Positions 1 to 6,983 of a DNA stretch of 13,398 nucleotides are shown here, piece after piece. Position 1 is the first letter of the stretch; every line of letters starts with the position of its first letter. Source of the DNA: JACRPI01 sp041671005. GTDB lineage: Archaea; Nanobdellota; Nanobdellia; Woesearchaeales; DSVV01. The translations under genes and the position numbers were made by a program. The notes under the pieces are model-generated. The model was not told the DNA's origin, ran no database searches, and saw nothing but the letters and a program-made list of their open reading frames with translations. The stretch is from contig JBAZCJ010000029.1 in the NCBI GenBank assembly GCA_041671005.1, forward strand, positions 1 through 13,398, written 5' to 3'.

Positions 1-2
1 TT

Positions 3-263
3 AATATTTTACCCAGAAAAGAAAATGATGGATTAAATTTTCAATGGACTCCTAAACAATTAACGCCCGGAGACTTTGATGAAGTTATTAAAAAAATAAA
101 AGATAGAACGGATTATATAGGAATCACAAAAGAACCAGTCCAAGAAATTGCACAAGACTCTGTAGAACAAGTATCAGTTGAAACTCCAGAACCTGAAAAA
201 CCAAAGGAAATACCTAAAGAAGAAGAAAATTACCAAATAAAACATTTGTATAGAATTCCTTAA
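3..263 (+). CDS. C-terminal part of an unidentified protein with acidic Pro/Glu/Lys tail (partial, 5' end outside window)
   Basis: One open frame runs from the window edge to a TAA at 261-263 and gives 86 residues. The first part has a mixed, foldable composition (residues such as NILPRKENDG, then FDEVIKKIKDRTDY). The last 35 or so residues are rich in Glu, Pro and Lys (ETPEPEKPKEIPKEEE), which looks like a disordered tail, followed by a short hydrophobic end (IKHLYRIP). I do not recognise the family. The stop codon overlaps by 4 bp the stop end of the convergent membrane gene that begins on the other strand at 829. Codon use (AGA, AAA, GAA) matches the neighbouring genes, which supports a real reading frame rather than chance. 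Confidence 0.6.
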   Translation, partial: NILPRKENDGLNFQWTPKQLTPGDFDEVIKKIKDRTDYIGITKEPVQEIAQDSVEQVSVETPEPEKPKEIPKEEENYQIKHLYRIP

Positions 264-829
264 AACAACCATAAGATTAAACCTGCCAACAAAGGCAGCA
301 ATAAATTATCATTTAAATCATATTTTCTCCAGTGTATTGCTTCTATATTCATAACAATAAAACTAGTAATAAATGCAGAAAAAAATGGAACAAACAACCA
401 TGCACCAAAAGTAGCTAAAAAAATTCCTGCAACTGTTCCTTCTATTTTTTTTCGCTTATTAAAAGGATGAGAAATTTTTCCATAAAATCTTCCTATGTAC
501 GTTGAGATACTATCTCCAAATGCAAGAATCAAAATTGCAGCCAGTGCAATATCTCGTGGAAAAATCACAACTGTAAGAAAACTACCAACACAATACCACA
601 ATGCCCCCCATCCAGCAGATTCATTGCGTCGCTCAAAATTCTTAAAAAACCATTCAAATATAGGATTTGCATTTTTCTCCCATACAGTATAAATAACAAC
701 AGCAGTGAGAGTTACCAAAAAAAATAGCCATATAGGAAAAACGTTAAGAGATAAAATAACAACAATAAAAATACCAATACCTACATGAAATAACTGTCTT
801 TTTGCTTCCTGTTTTTTTATAACTTCCAT
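260..829 (-). CDS. Dolichol/phytol kinase-like CTP-dependent membrane enzyme (SEC59/COG0170 family)
   Basis: This 189-residue integral membrane protein has about five or six hydrophobic segments. The family signature is visible: GDSISTYIGRFYGK at 105-118, then a basic stretch KRKKIEG (125-131) and a C-terminal DNLLLP (174-179). This arrangement is typical of SEC59/VTE5-type CTP-dependent polyprenol, phytol or diacylglycerol kinases and of related cytidylyltransferases. The likely role is CTP-dependent phosphorylation of an isoprenoid alcohol for lipid or glycan carriers; the substrate cannot be read from sequence. Length is near that of short prokaryotic members. Its start codon lies inside the 3' end of the upstream CCA-adding enzyme gene (13 bp overlap), so the two are co-transcribed and probably translationally coupled. 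Family assignment is fairly sure, exact reaction is not. Confidence 0.78.
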   Translation of the reverse strand: MEVIKKQEAKRQLFHVGIGIFIVVILSLNVFPIWLFFLVTLTAVVIYTVWEKNANPIFEWFFKNFERRNESAGWGALWYCVGSFLTVVIFPRDIALAAILILAFGDSISTYIGRFYGKISHPFNKRKKIEGTVAGIFLATFGAWLFVPFFSAFITSFIVMNIEAIHWRKYDLNDNLLLPLLAGLILWLF

Positions 830-2073
830 TTTCGCGCTTTTTCTTTAATCCGTTTATCTAACAGAAGATGTTTAACAAATGAAAGAGGAGTTATGTATTT
901 TCGTTTAACTAGTGCATATACTCGTTCATCTTTAAAAAATGTTTTTTTATGTTTTTCTTCAAATGCAACCGCATCTTTCTGAAGTTTAACAGGTGGCCCC
1001 ATTTGTTCTTTCACTATTGGCAACTCTTTTTCCTTTACTACAATCCAAAGCAATGCTTCTGTATCAGGATCCTCTGGCCAATCCCATCCCTTTTCCAAAA
1101 CAGTAAAATCATTACGTTGAAGTTCTTCAGCAATAAATTCTAAAACCTTGTATATTTTTGTACCTATTGTGTCTAACTTGCCTTTTAATGGAAGAGCTTT
1201 AATAATAATTACAGTATTGCCTTTATTTTTTATATCTGCAAGCTTAACAGGTTTTCGTTTAAAATGTGAAAGAGAAGGTGCTTCAAGAAACTCCGCAGCC
1301 TGATTTTTAAGATGATAAAATTGTTCAAAGCCAACAGCTGCTGCTGCATTTCTTTCTTTTTGTATAGGATCAATAACAATAATTGCAGAAGTAATTTTAT
1401 CAGGATTCAAATCAGAAGCAGTAATCAAATGAGGAGTAATGTTAATAAGTTCTTTCTCTCTCCATTTTATTGCATTTTCTAAAAGACTTTTAAACGTACC
1501 ATAATATGTTGTAAGGATATCAACAATGTGCCCTGAAAATCCGTTCATGTAACTTTCAGCACCATAAATTTTTTGTGCTTTGAAAAAAAGTTTTGTCAAT
1601 AAAATTTGATCTCGCAATTCTTCAGTTATATGCTGATTAAGCCATTCAACATGCAACGGGCTCATATCAGTAATATTTTTTGCTTGAGCAGGATTTGTAA
1701 TAAAAAGAACCGGGATTGCTTCAAAATGCAAATTTTTCCAAATACCAATAAAATAATCTCTTGAACCATGAACACGTTCATGTTTAATTGCAGCTTTTTT
1801 TAATGCTTTTTCCAATAACTCTGAGATATCTTTGTCTTTGTATGTGTCATACATAAATCTAATAAATATATCACAATCAAAATCATGTTTAACAAAGGTC
1901 CCTTTTGCAGCAGAACCACCAAGCATAACATACGCTTCTATCTTTTCCATTTCAAGACCTTTGCGTAAATCATGCATAAATCCATCAATTTTATTGAGAA
2001 TAGTAGTATATTCTTTGTGTGTAACTTTATTTTTCTTTAGAATTGTTGCAGTAACTTTATCGAATGCGTCCAT
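817..2073 (-). CDS. cca: CCA-adding enzyme, archaeal class I tRNA nucleotidyltransferase
   Basis: This protein builds or repairs the 3'-CCA of tRNAs from CTP and ATP without a nucleic acid template. It has 418 residues, slightly shorter than typical archaeal enzymes. The nucleotidyltransferase signature is LGGSAAKGT (51-59) followed by the metal-binding DCD at 66-68; the third carboxylate is probably Glu118 in FEAIP, where many homologues have an Asp-containing segment (my alignment by eye). Further archaeal CCA blocks are DMSPLHVEWLNQHI (136-149), GFSGHIVDILTTYYG and IVIDPIQKERNAAAAV. It is first in a two-gene operon with the dolichol-kinase-like gene. A TATA-like box (2096-2104) sits 27 nt upstream of the ATG, indicating leaderless transcription right after the preceding gene's stop. 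Confidence 0.93.
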   Translation of the reverse strand: MDAFDKVTATILKKNKVTHKEYTTILNKIDGFMHDLRKGLEMEKIEAYVMLGGSAAKGTFVKHDFDCDIFIRFMYDTYKDKDISELLEKALKKAAIKHERVHGSRDYFIGIWKNLHFEAIPVLFITNPAQAKNITDMSPLHVEWLNQHITEELRDQILLTKLFFKAQKIYGAESYMNGFSGHIVDILTTYYGTFKSLLENAIKWREKELINITPHLITASDLNPDKITSAIIVIDPIQKERNAAAAVGFEQFYHLKNQAAEFLEAPSLSHFKRKPVKLADIKNKGNTVIIIKALPLKGKLDTIGTKIYKVLEFIAEELQRNDFTVLEKGWDWPEDPDTEALLWIVVKEKELPIVKEQMGPPVKLQKDAVAFEEKHKKTFFKDERVYALVKRKYITPLSFVKHLLLDKRIKEKARKWKL

Positions 2074-2095
2074 AAAATATCAAAACATTTTAAGG

Positions 2096-2104
2096 TATTT
2101 AATT
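2096..2104 (-). promoter_or_regulatory. Box A (TATA) of the cca operon
   Basis: On the minus strand the sequence reads AATTAAATA, centred about 27 nt upstream of the cca ATG at 2073. This spacing places transcription start at or next to the start codon. It is seen directly as sequence; promoter function is inferred from archaeal TBP-site geometry. Confidence 0.55.
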
Positions 2105-2112
2105 GTTTTGCC

Positions 2113-2844
2113 TTATGACTTTGCTTTTTGCCATAAAACTTCAAATTGTTTTCTATATCCTTTTGCTACTTCTGCATCTTTAATGAGAATTCCATATGGA
2201 TTTTCAGTGAATATTGCAATCCCTACATAATCCCCTCTAATAATCGTCTCTTGCAATTGTGCATACTCTTTTGAAAGAAACTTAATTTTTGTTAGAGGTT
2301 TTTTATTAAGTTCAACTCCAAACTTTTTAATAGTTTCATCAAATACCTGCCTACAGCGTATTTTTCGTTCAATTCGTTTGAGATGAAAATTTTTCCACCA
2401 TGATTCACCCATAACAGTATAAGTAACTTCAGAACCACCGCCAAAAGTATTGTATTCATCACCTTTTGCATCCAAAAGAGTCATGTACATTTGATTAATG
2501 CCTCTGCGATCTTTGAATATTTCTCCAAAAGTTGTTTTTTTTGCAAATGCTTGTTTAAGCTTTAATTCTGGAAGAATTTCATTAAATCTTCTTTTTTTTT
2601 CATCAATAAAATCATTAAAATGTTCTGGCTCGCTTGCGTGATAAATTTTTCTTTTTCCCTGTGCAATAAAACTAATAATTCCTTTTTCAATCAAACTGTT
2701 TAGTGCACGATGCACAACAGAATTTTGCAATCGCGACTTTTCTAAAACTTGACCTGCTGTTGTTGAACCAATTTCCAATAATGAAATGTATACTTTTATT
2801 TCAGCAGAAGTAAGGCCAAGATCTTCAAGTATGTTAGTATCCAT
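2113..2844 (-). CDS. TrmB-family transcriptional regulator (winged helix)
   Basis: This 243-residue protein begins with a winged-helix domain typical of the TrmB/COG1378 family: LGLTSAEIKVYISLLEIG (9-26), then a recognition-helix region containing LQNSVVHRALNSLIEKG and a wing with KRKIYHASEP. A short coiled-coil linker follows (FIDEKKRRFNEILPELK). The C-terminal part (FGEIFKDRRGINQMY onward) resembles the effector or dimerisation region of archaeal TrmB relatives; no ligand can be named. It is divergent from the SerRS-like/radical SAM operon with only 95 bp between start codons, so autoregulation and control of that operon are plausible. The start is supported by a TATA box centred 26 nt upstream. 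Confidence 0.82.
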   Translation of the reverse strand: MDTNILEDLGLTSAEIKVYISLLEIGSTTAGQVLEKSRLQNSVVHRALNSLIEKGIISFIAQGKRKIYHASEPEHFNDFIDEKKRRFNEILPELKLKQAFAKKTTFGEIFKDRRGINQMYMTLLDAKGDEYNTFGGGSEVTYTVMGESWWKNFHLKRIERKIRCRQVFDETIKKFGVELNKKPLTKIKFLSKEYAQLQETIIRGDYVGIAIFTENPYGILIKDAEVAKGYRKQFEVLWQKAKS

Positions 2845-2866
2845 AACAACGTGTTTATTTATGAAA

Positions 2867-2874
2867 TATTTAAA
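2867..2874 (-). promoter_or_regulatory. Box A (TATA) of the TrmB-like regulator
   Basis: The minus strand reads TTTAAATA here, centred about 26 nt upstream of the regulator ATG (2844). This is consistent with a leaderless transcript and supports the chosen start. Confidence 0.55.
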
Positions 2875-2911
2875 TGTTTATATTATAGTCCCAATTGAGA
2901 GGATAAATCTT

Positions 2912-2917
2912 TTTATA
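2912..2917 (+). promoter_or_regulatory. Box A (TATA) of the ligase/radical SAM operon
   Basis: TTTATA is centred about 25-26 nt upstream of the ATG at 2940 and is preceded by a purine-rich BRE-like stretch (gataaatc). It favours ATG 2940 over the out-of-frame ATG at 2936. It lies about 40 bp from the divergent regulator promoter, so one bound regulator could affect both. Confidence 0.55.
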
Positions 2918-2939
2918 GAATGATTGAAACCACTTATGC

Positions 2940-3833
2940 ATGGTAAACTTAAAAGAAGGAGATGTAATAAGGCAAGGAAAACATCAAAATTCAAAAAATG
3001 ATTCTAACTTAGATATTGCTTCTTTTTTTGGAGATTTTATCATTGGAACAGGCCATTATGTATTACTTCCTAAAGCAACAACATTATTGCGACGTCTTGA
3101 CAACATATTGGAGACTATTCTTGCTCAAAATATAGGTTTCGAAGAAGTTATACTTCCTAAAATGGCCCCTGTTGAAACATTTCAAAAAGCAGGAATCTTA
3201 GGGAGATGGGATTCATATCTTTTATCTGTAACACCATATTCTACAACACAAGGAATTTCTGAACAATATATTCTTGACCCACTTCAATGTACTGCTTTTT
3301 ATCAATATCATGCAGGAAAATCAATCGATGTTTCTGAAAAACCATTATTATGGTATGATCATTCAGGACCAACATATAGAAATGAAAATGTGCCAAGACT
3401 TCGTGCAGGCATAAGACAACGTGAATTTCATAGAGCAGAATTTATGTATCTCGGATCTCCAGAACAAGTAACTGCAACACGAAAAAAATGTTTAAGCGCA
3501 TTAGAAAATCTGTGTGATGATTTAAAATTACAATATCGTATTGTTGTTGGTGCCGGATGTTATGAATGTAATCCTGAAGAAAACTCTTCAAACGATATAA
3601 TCCCTATTTTAGATTTAGAAATATTTTGTCCAACTGAATCAAAAAACCAATGGCTTGAAGTTGCTGGATGTTCTATTCTTGAAACAACAGTAACATCGCG
3701 ATTTTCTATTAAAAATAGTAACAATGAATCAGTGTGGAGTGGTTGTGTAGGAATAGGATTAGAACGATTTGTGTATGCATTGCTTTCTACACACGGCACA
3801 GATAAAAAATACTGGCCAAAACAATTACAATGA
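2940..3833 (+). CDS. Stand-alone class II aminoacyl-tRNA-synthetase-like ligase (archaeal-type SerRS catalytic core, aa:carrier ligase-like)
   Basis: This 297-residue protein corresponds to only the catalytic core of the unusual zinc-dependent (methanogen-type) seryl-tRNA synthetase. Class II motif 2 is seen as YRNE (146-149) with RQREFHRAEF (159-168). Motif 3 is GIGLERFVYALLSTHG (271-286) with the invariant Arg276. Candidate zinc ligands of this family are Cys117 (LQC), a Glu in REFHRAE (162 or 167) and Cys244 (VAGC). The N-terminal tRNA-binding domain of true SerRS is absent. The best-known proteins of this shape are amino acid:[carrier protein] ligases, which adenylate small amino acids and load them on a phosphopantetheine carrier. 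No carrier gene is visible nearby, so the acceptor is unknown. Its stop overlaps the next ATG (ATGA), giving a tight operon with a radical SAM gene. Confidence 0.8.
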   Translation: MVNLKEGDVIRQGKHQNSKNDSNLDIASFFGDFIIGTGHYVLLPKATTLLRRLDNILETILAQNIGFEEVILPKMAPVETFQKAGILGRWDSYLLSVTPYSTTQGISEQYILDPLQCTAFYQYHAGKSIDVSEKPLLWYDHSGPTYRNENVPRLRAGIRQREFHRAEFMYLGSPEQVTATRKKCLSALENLCDDLKLQYRIVVGAGCYECNPEENSSNDIIPILDLEIFCPTESKNQWLEVAGCSILETTVTSRFSIKNSNNESVWSGCVGIGLERFVYALLSTHGTDKKYWPKQLQ

Positions 3834-4504
3834 CAATTGCATATAAATTTACAACACCCATTCGTCCAGAAAATACAACTTATGTTAATTTAATTCCAAA
3901 TTATTCTTGTGTTAATAATTGTCTTTTTTGCAGCAGACCACGAACACCAGAAAGATATGGCAAATCTGTGTATGAACAAAAAGCTGGAACATCTCTTTAT
4001 TTACAAAAAGTTCCTACCATTGAAGAAATTATGCAAGAATTTTTATCTATTTACAAATCAACAGACAAAGAAGTTGCTATTGTTGGTGTTGGAGAACCAC
4101 TTATTTATTTTTCAACTGTTGTTGAAGTTTTAAAAAAAATACAACAACAATATAATTTACGTACCCGAATTGATACTAATGGATTAGTTCTTTGTTGGGA
4201 GCCTGATGCAATTCGAAAACTTACAGAAGCAGGACTTAATGAAATACGAATTTCCGTCAATGCAATTACAGAAACTGAATACGTTCATCTTTGTCAACCC
4301 CGCGTTTTTAATGCATTTACACAACTTTGTACTTTTGTTAACCAATGTAGCAAATCACCAATAAAAACCAACACAAGTTTTGTTATTAATTTTAACGCAC
4401 AAAACATATCAAAAAGAACACCAGAAGAATATATTTCATTCGCACAATCATTAGGAATTCGAAGAGAAAATGTAATTTTACGAAATTATGTACAAGAGCA
4501 ATAA
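3830..4504 (+). CDS. Radical SAM protein, resembling the TatD-associated short radical SAM family
   Basis: This 224-residue protein has the [4Fe-4S] cluster motif CVNNCLFC (Cys27, Cys31, Cys34) preceded by a strand YVNLIPNYS, and the SAM-contacting GEP at 88-90. TRIDTNG and the block RISVNAITETEYVHLCQPR are close in form to the 'SLNAPdaetYdeLCRP' region I know from TatD-linked radical SAM proteins. It lacks an extra C-terminal Cys-rich (SPASM-type) domain, so only one cluster is expected. The reaction and substrate are unknown. It starts inside the stop codon of the upstream ligase gene (ATGA), implying equal and coupled production. Radical SAM assignment is very secure; the subfamily is from memory of motifs. 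No TatD nuclease gene is present in this window. Confidence 0.85.
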   Translation: MTIAYKFTTPIRPENTTYVNLIPNYSCVNNCLFCSRPRTPERYGKSVYEQKAGTSLYLQKVPTIEEIMQEFLSIYKSTDKEVAIVGVGEPLIYFSTVVEVLKKIQQQYNLRTRIDTNGLVLCWEPDAIRKLTEAGLNEIRISVNAITETEYVHLCQPRVFNAFTQLCTFVNQCSKSPIKTNTSFVINFNAQNISKRTPEEYISFAQSLGIRRENVILRNYVQEQ

Positions 4505-4505
4505 C

Positions 4506-4515
4506 TTTTATATTA
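4506..4515 (+). promoter_or_regulatory. Box A (TATA) of the 48-residue miniprotein gene
   Basis: TTTTATATTA begins immediately after the radical SAM stop codon and is centred about 26 nt upstream of the ATG at 4537. The spacing indicates a leaderless transcript and is the main support for the small gene downstream. Confidence 0.5.
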
Positions 4516-4536
4516 CCATACTATTTTATTCCTCTT

Positions 4537-4683
4537 ATGGTCCTCAAACATTTAAAAAACAAGTTCAACAGCCTTAACAAAACACAGCAAAAATTCATTA
4601 GATATGTAGTCATAATCAAAATAGCTATTTTACTTATGGGGGTTTCCCTGTTAATTCTTGCATGGAAATATTTAATAAACTAA
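4537..4683 (+). CDS. Small single-pass membrane protein, 48 residues, unknown function
   Basis: A short frame from ATG 4537 to TAA 4681-4683 encodes a basic N-terminal part (MVLKHLKNKFNSLNKTQQKF) followed by one strongly hydrophobic segment (about residues 27-44, including IAILLMGVSLLILAW) and a short polar end. The positive-inside rule puts the N terminus in the cytoplasm. A TATA box 26 nt upstream matches the promoter geometry of the surrounding genes. It lies downstream of the ligase/radical SAM operon and converges on the transporter gene with 18 bp between ends. I do not recognise a family. It might be an accessory or a product of the upstream enzymes, but nothing in the sequence proves a link. 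Confidence 0.6.
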   Translation: MVLKHLKNKFNSLNKTQQKFIRYVVIIKIAILLMGVSLLILAWKYLIN

Positions 4684-4701
4684 ATAAAGACTATAAAACC
4701 C

Positions 4702-5625
4702 TTAGCTCCCATGATGAAATCGCTTTTCTTCAGATTCCCATTCAGCAATTGTTGTAATCAAAAACGCAAATAAAATCAATGCACCCCCAATATACATGTT
4801 CAGAGTCATTGTTTCATGAAATATAATTGAAACTAATCCCACACTTGAGATATGACCAAAAATAACTATCAAACTGGCAACAGATGATTTCAATAATCCT
4901 GAACCGTAACTCAAACAAACATATGGAACAACTGTTGAAACAGTAGCAAGTAAGACGAGCCAAAGCCATCCTTGAGATGAAATATGTAAAATTTCAGTTG
5001 GAGATTCAAACAATTCAGCTATTGCAAAAAAAATAAATGTAAACACAAAAAGCCATGCAGTGCGTTTATGAAAGTCTTTTGTATGATGTTGACTCAATTT
5101 TCTACTCAGCACTAAAAACGCTGCAAAGAAAACAGTGCCAATACCAGCTAATGCATATCCTAAAACATGAACTGTAAGCTGATTGCCGTAAATAATATAA
5201 CCTCCAATCAGAGTTAGTGCAATGGCAACCCAATCAGGGAGAGTAATTTTTTCCTGCAAAAATATCCATGCAAGAATACTATCAACAATAGGATAAGTAA
5301 TAAATATTAACATAGCCATGTTTGCAGGAATATAAAGAAAAGAATAAAATAATGCAATTGTACTTCCAAATAAAATAAATCCTAATACTGCAAAATGTTT
5401 AGCATCATTAAATTTAATATCCCAAACATGCTTTTTATGCATAAAAAAAACAATAATAGGAAAAAGAATCGCAGCAAGAAAAAATCGAACCGTTAATGCA
5501 GTTGTCGGAGACATTTCTTTAATTAAAAATTTCATAAATACCGCAGGAAATGCAAAACAAAACGATGCAAGAATAGTAAGAAACAAAGCAGTATGCATTT
5601 GTTTAAGTTTATTCATTGACATCAT
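4702..5625 (-). CDS. DMT-superfamily transporter (EamA-type, 10 TM)
   Basis: This 307-residue protein has about ten hydrophobic segments arranged as two EamA repeats. The first half starts FLTILASFCFAFPAVFMKFL, with SPTTALTVRFFLAA after the first helix. The second begins VLGYALAGIGTVFFAAFLVLSRKL and ends with the characteristic ASLIVIFGHISSVGLVSIIFHE and YIGGALILFAFLITT. Members export or exchange small metabolites such as amino acids or nucleotide precursors; the substrate cannot be told. It is the second gene of a minus-strand pair and its start overlaps the stop of the 4-TM gene by an ATGA, so MMSM at the N terminus begins inside that junction. Confidence 0.85.
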   Translation of the reverse strand: MMSMNKLKQMHTALFLTILASFCFAFPAVFMKFLIKEMSPTTALTVRFFLAAILFPIIVFFMHKKHVWDIKFNDAKHFAVLGFILFGSTIALFYSFLYIPANMAMLIFITYPIVDSILAWIFLQEKITLPDWVAIALTLIGGYIIYGNQLTVHVLGYALAGIGTVFFAAFLVLSRKLSQHHTKDFHKRTAWLFVFTFIFFAIAELFESPTEILHISSQGWLWLVLLATVSTVVPYVCLSYGSGLLKSSVASLIVIFGHISSVGLVSIIFHETMTLNMYIGGALILFAFLITTIAEWESEEKRFHHGS

Positions 5626-6125
5626 CTAAACCGATGTTTTCCACGAAGAACATCAAAAAGATACGGAATAATAAATGCAACAACAAATAATATTACTATA
5701 AACGTATAATTATAAACATGAATTATGTTAAATACTTTTGTAATTTTTTCAAGTAAAGTAAATAAAATAACAATATCTAGAAGAACAAAAACCGGAACAA
5801 CAATCCCTGCAATAATGTGATGTTTATCTCCTAATTGTTCAATGGAATGAATCATCAAATTAAACATAAACCCAAAACAAATTGCAAATACGCCAATAAT
5901 TGCATATTGAGCAAAACCATCAAAAAAAAGAAGAAATGGAATCAAAAGCAATGAACCCATAATATTTAAAACAATCAGTAACATGATGCCCGTTACTGCA
6001 ACAAAACGCTGCATTTTTTGTTCTACAAACAATTTTTTCTTTGCAATACTTTCCATAACAGCAATATCACTTTTCAAAAGCTGAGGATGTTTTTTAATAG
6101 TACGCTTCAACTTTTTTATAACCAT
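5622..6125 (-). CDS. Four-TM membrane protein of unknown function
   Basis: This 167-residue protein starts with a highly basic amphipathic region (KKLKRTIKKH, then a charged helix to about residue 40). Four hydrophobic segments follow at roughly 43-67, 70-93, 104-127 and 138-160, and it ends with a basic tail RGKHRFR. Both termini are predicted cytoplasmic by the positive-inside rule. I do not recognise a named family. A TATA-like box (6147-6156) centred about 27 nt upstream of the ATG makes it the first gene of an operon. The EamA transporter follows with a 4 bp ATGA overlap, so it may be a partner or regulator of that transporter (inference). Confidence 0.7.
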   Translation of the reverse strand: MVIKKLKRTIKKHPQLLKSDIAVMESIAKKKLFVEQKMQRFVAVTGIMLLIVLNIMGSLLLIPFLLFFDGFAQYAIIGVFAICFGFMFNLMIHSIEQLGDKHHIIAGIVVPVFVLLDIVILFTLLEKITKVFNIIHVYNYTFIVILFVVAFIIPYLFDVLRGKHRFR

Positions 6126-6146
6126 AACATAATTTTGAGAGAAGTT

Positions 6147-6156
6147 ATTATTTAAA
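6147..6156 (-). promoter_or_regulatory. Box A (TATA) of the 4-TM/EamA operon
   Basis: On the minus strand TTTAAATAAT, preceded by a GG, is centred about 27 nt upstream of the ATG at 6125. The operon mRNA is therefore expected to be leaderless. Confidence 0.5.
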
Positions 6157-6179
6157 CCTATCTGTTTATTATCTAGTTA

Positions 6180-6968
6180 TTATCTTTTCAAAATATTCCA
6201 ACCTGCAAGAATTTCTCTTCCAAGAGATGGAAGTTCTTTTTTCTGTGTTACAGGATGATATTCTTCACCAATAAGTTTTGCTGCAATTTTTTTATATGCA
6301 GTTGCAACCTCTGTATCAGGATGAGTATAAAGAACTGGACCTTTCAAAGAATATGATGCTCTAACACTACTTTCTTCAGGAATAATCCCAATTACAGGAG
6401 CATCAAGAAATGCTTCTATACTTGGAATATCTATTTCCTGTTCTTCTCCACGAACTCTGTTGACAATAATTCCTATAACAACTTTATTGTTTTCTTTAGC
6501 CATCATAATTGTCTTTCGAGCATCACTAATTGAAGCAAGATCAGGAGTTGTAATAGGCAACACATAATCAACAGCATCAATTATAGCCTGAGATTCAGAA
6601 CTAACTCCAGGTGCACCATCAACAAGAATAATCTCTGCTTTACCTTCTAATTCATGAAGAATTGATTTAAAATTGCTTAGATTAAGCATTTTAGCACGTT
6701 CATAAGAAATATTACCAGGAACTATGCGTAATCCTGACGGATGAAAATACAAACAAGAGCTTAATGGAATTTTTCCATCTAATGCATCATGAATAGAGCG
6801 TGGAAGATTTGGAACACCTAAATGAATAGACATGTTTGGTGCCGTAAGATCAGCATCAATAGCAATAACATTTCTTCCAAAAAAAACAAGAGCACTAGCA
6901 AGATTGATTGTTGTCGTAGTTTTGCCAACCCCACCTTTAGCACAAATAATAGTAATGTACTTTGTCAT
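6180..6968 (-). CDS. minD: MinD/ParA-type P-loop ATPase (archaeal MinD-like)
   Basis: This 262-residue ATPase carries the deviant Walker A KGGVGKTTTT (11-20) with signature Lys11 and catalytic Lys16. The switch I/A' motif is DADLTAPN (38-45) and a Walker B is IILVDGAPG (113-121), where most MinD proteins have D-x-P-P-G. Such proteins dimerise on ATP and position division, chemotaxis or motility machinery at the membrane or nucleoid. The last residues (LGREILAGWNILKR) can form an amphipathic basic helix that could act as a membrane-targeting tail. It is downstream of a 148-residue helical protein with 15 bp between, hence probably co-transcribed. No MinE, SepF or FtsZ is visible here, so the cargo is open; the symbol follows family usage only. 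Confidence 0.85.
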   Translation of the reverse strand: MTKYITIICAKGGVGKTTTTINLASALVFFGRNVIAIDADLTAPNMSIHLGVPNLPRSIHDALDGKIPLSSCLYFHPSGLRIVPGNISYERAKMLNLSNFKSILHELEGKAEIILVDGAPGVSSESQAIIDAVDYVLPITTPDLASISDARKTIMMAKENNKVVIGIIVNRVRGEEQEIDIPSIEAFLDAPVIGIIPEESSVRASYSLKGPVLYTHPDTEVATAYKKIAAKLIGEEYHPVTQKKELPSLGREILAGWNILKR

Positions 6969-6983
6969 AAGCCCCCAACTTCC

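Noticed and set aside
3560..3799. Minus-strand frame of 79 codons inside the SerRS-like ligase gene
   Set aside because: The plus-strand frame there encodes recognisable class II motif 3 and the zinc Cys; the antisense frame has no start signals.
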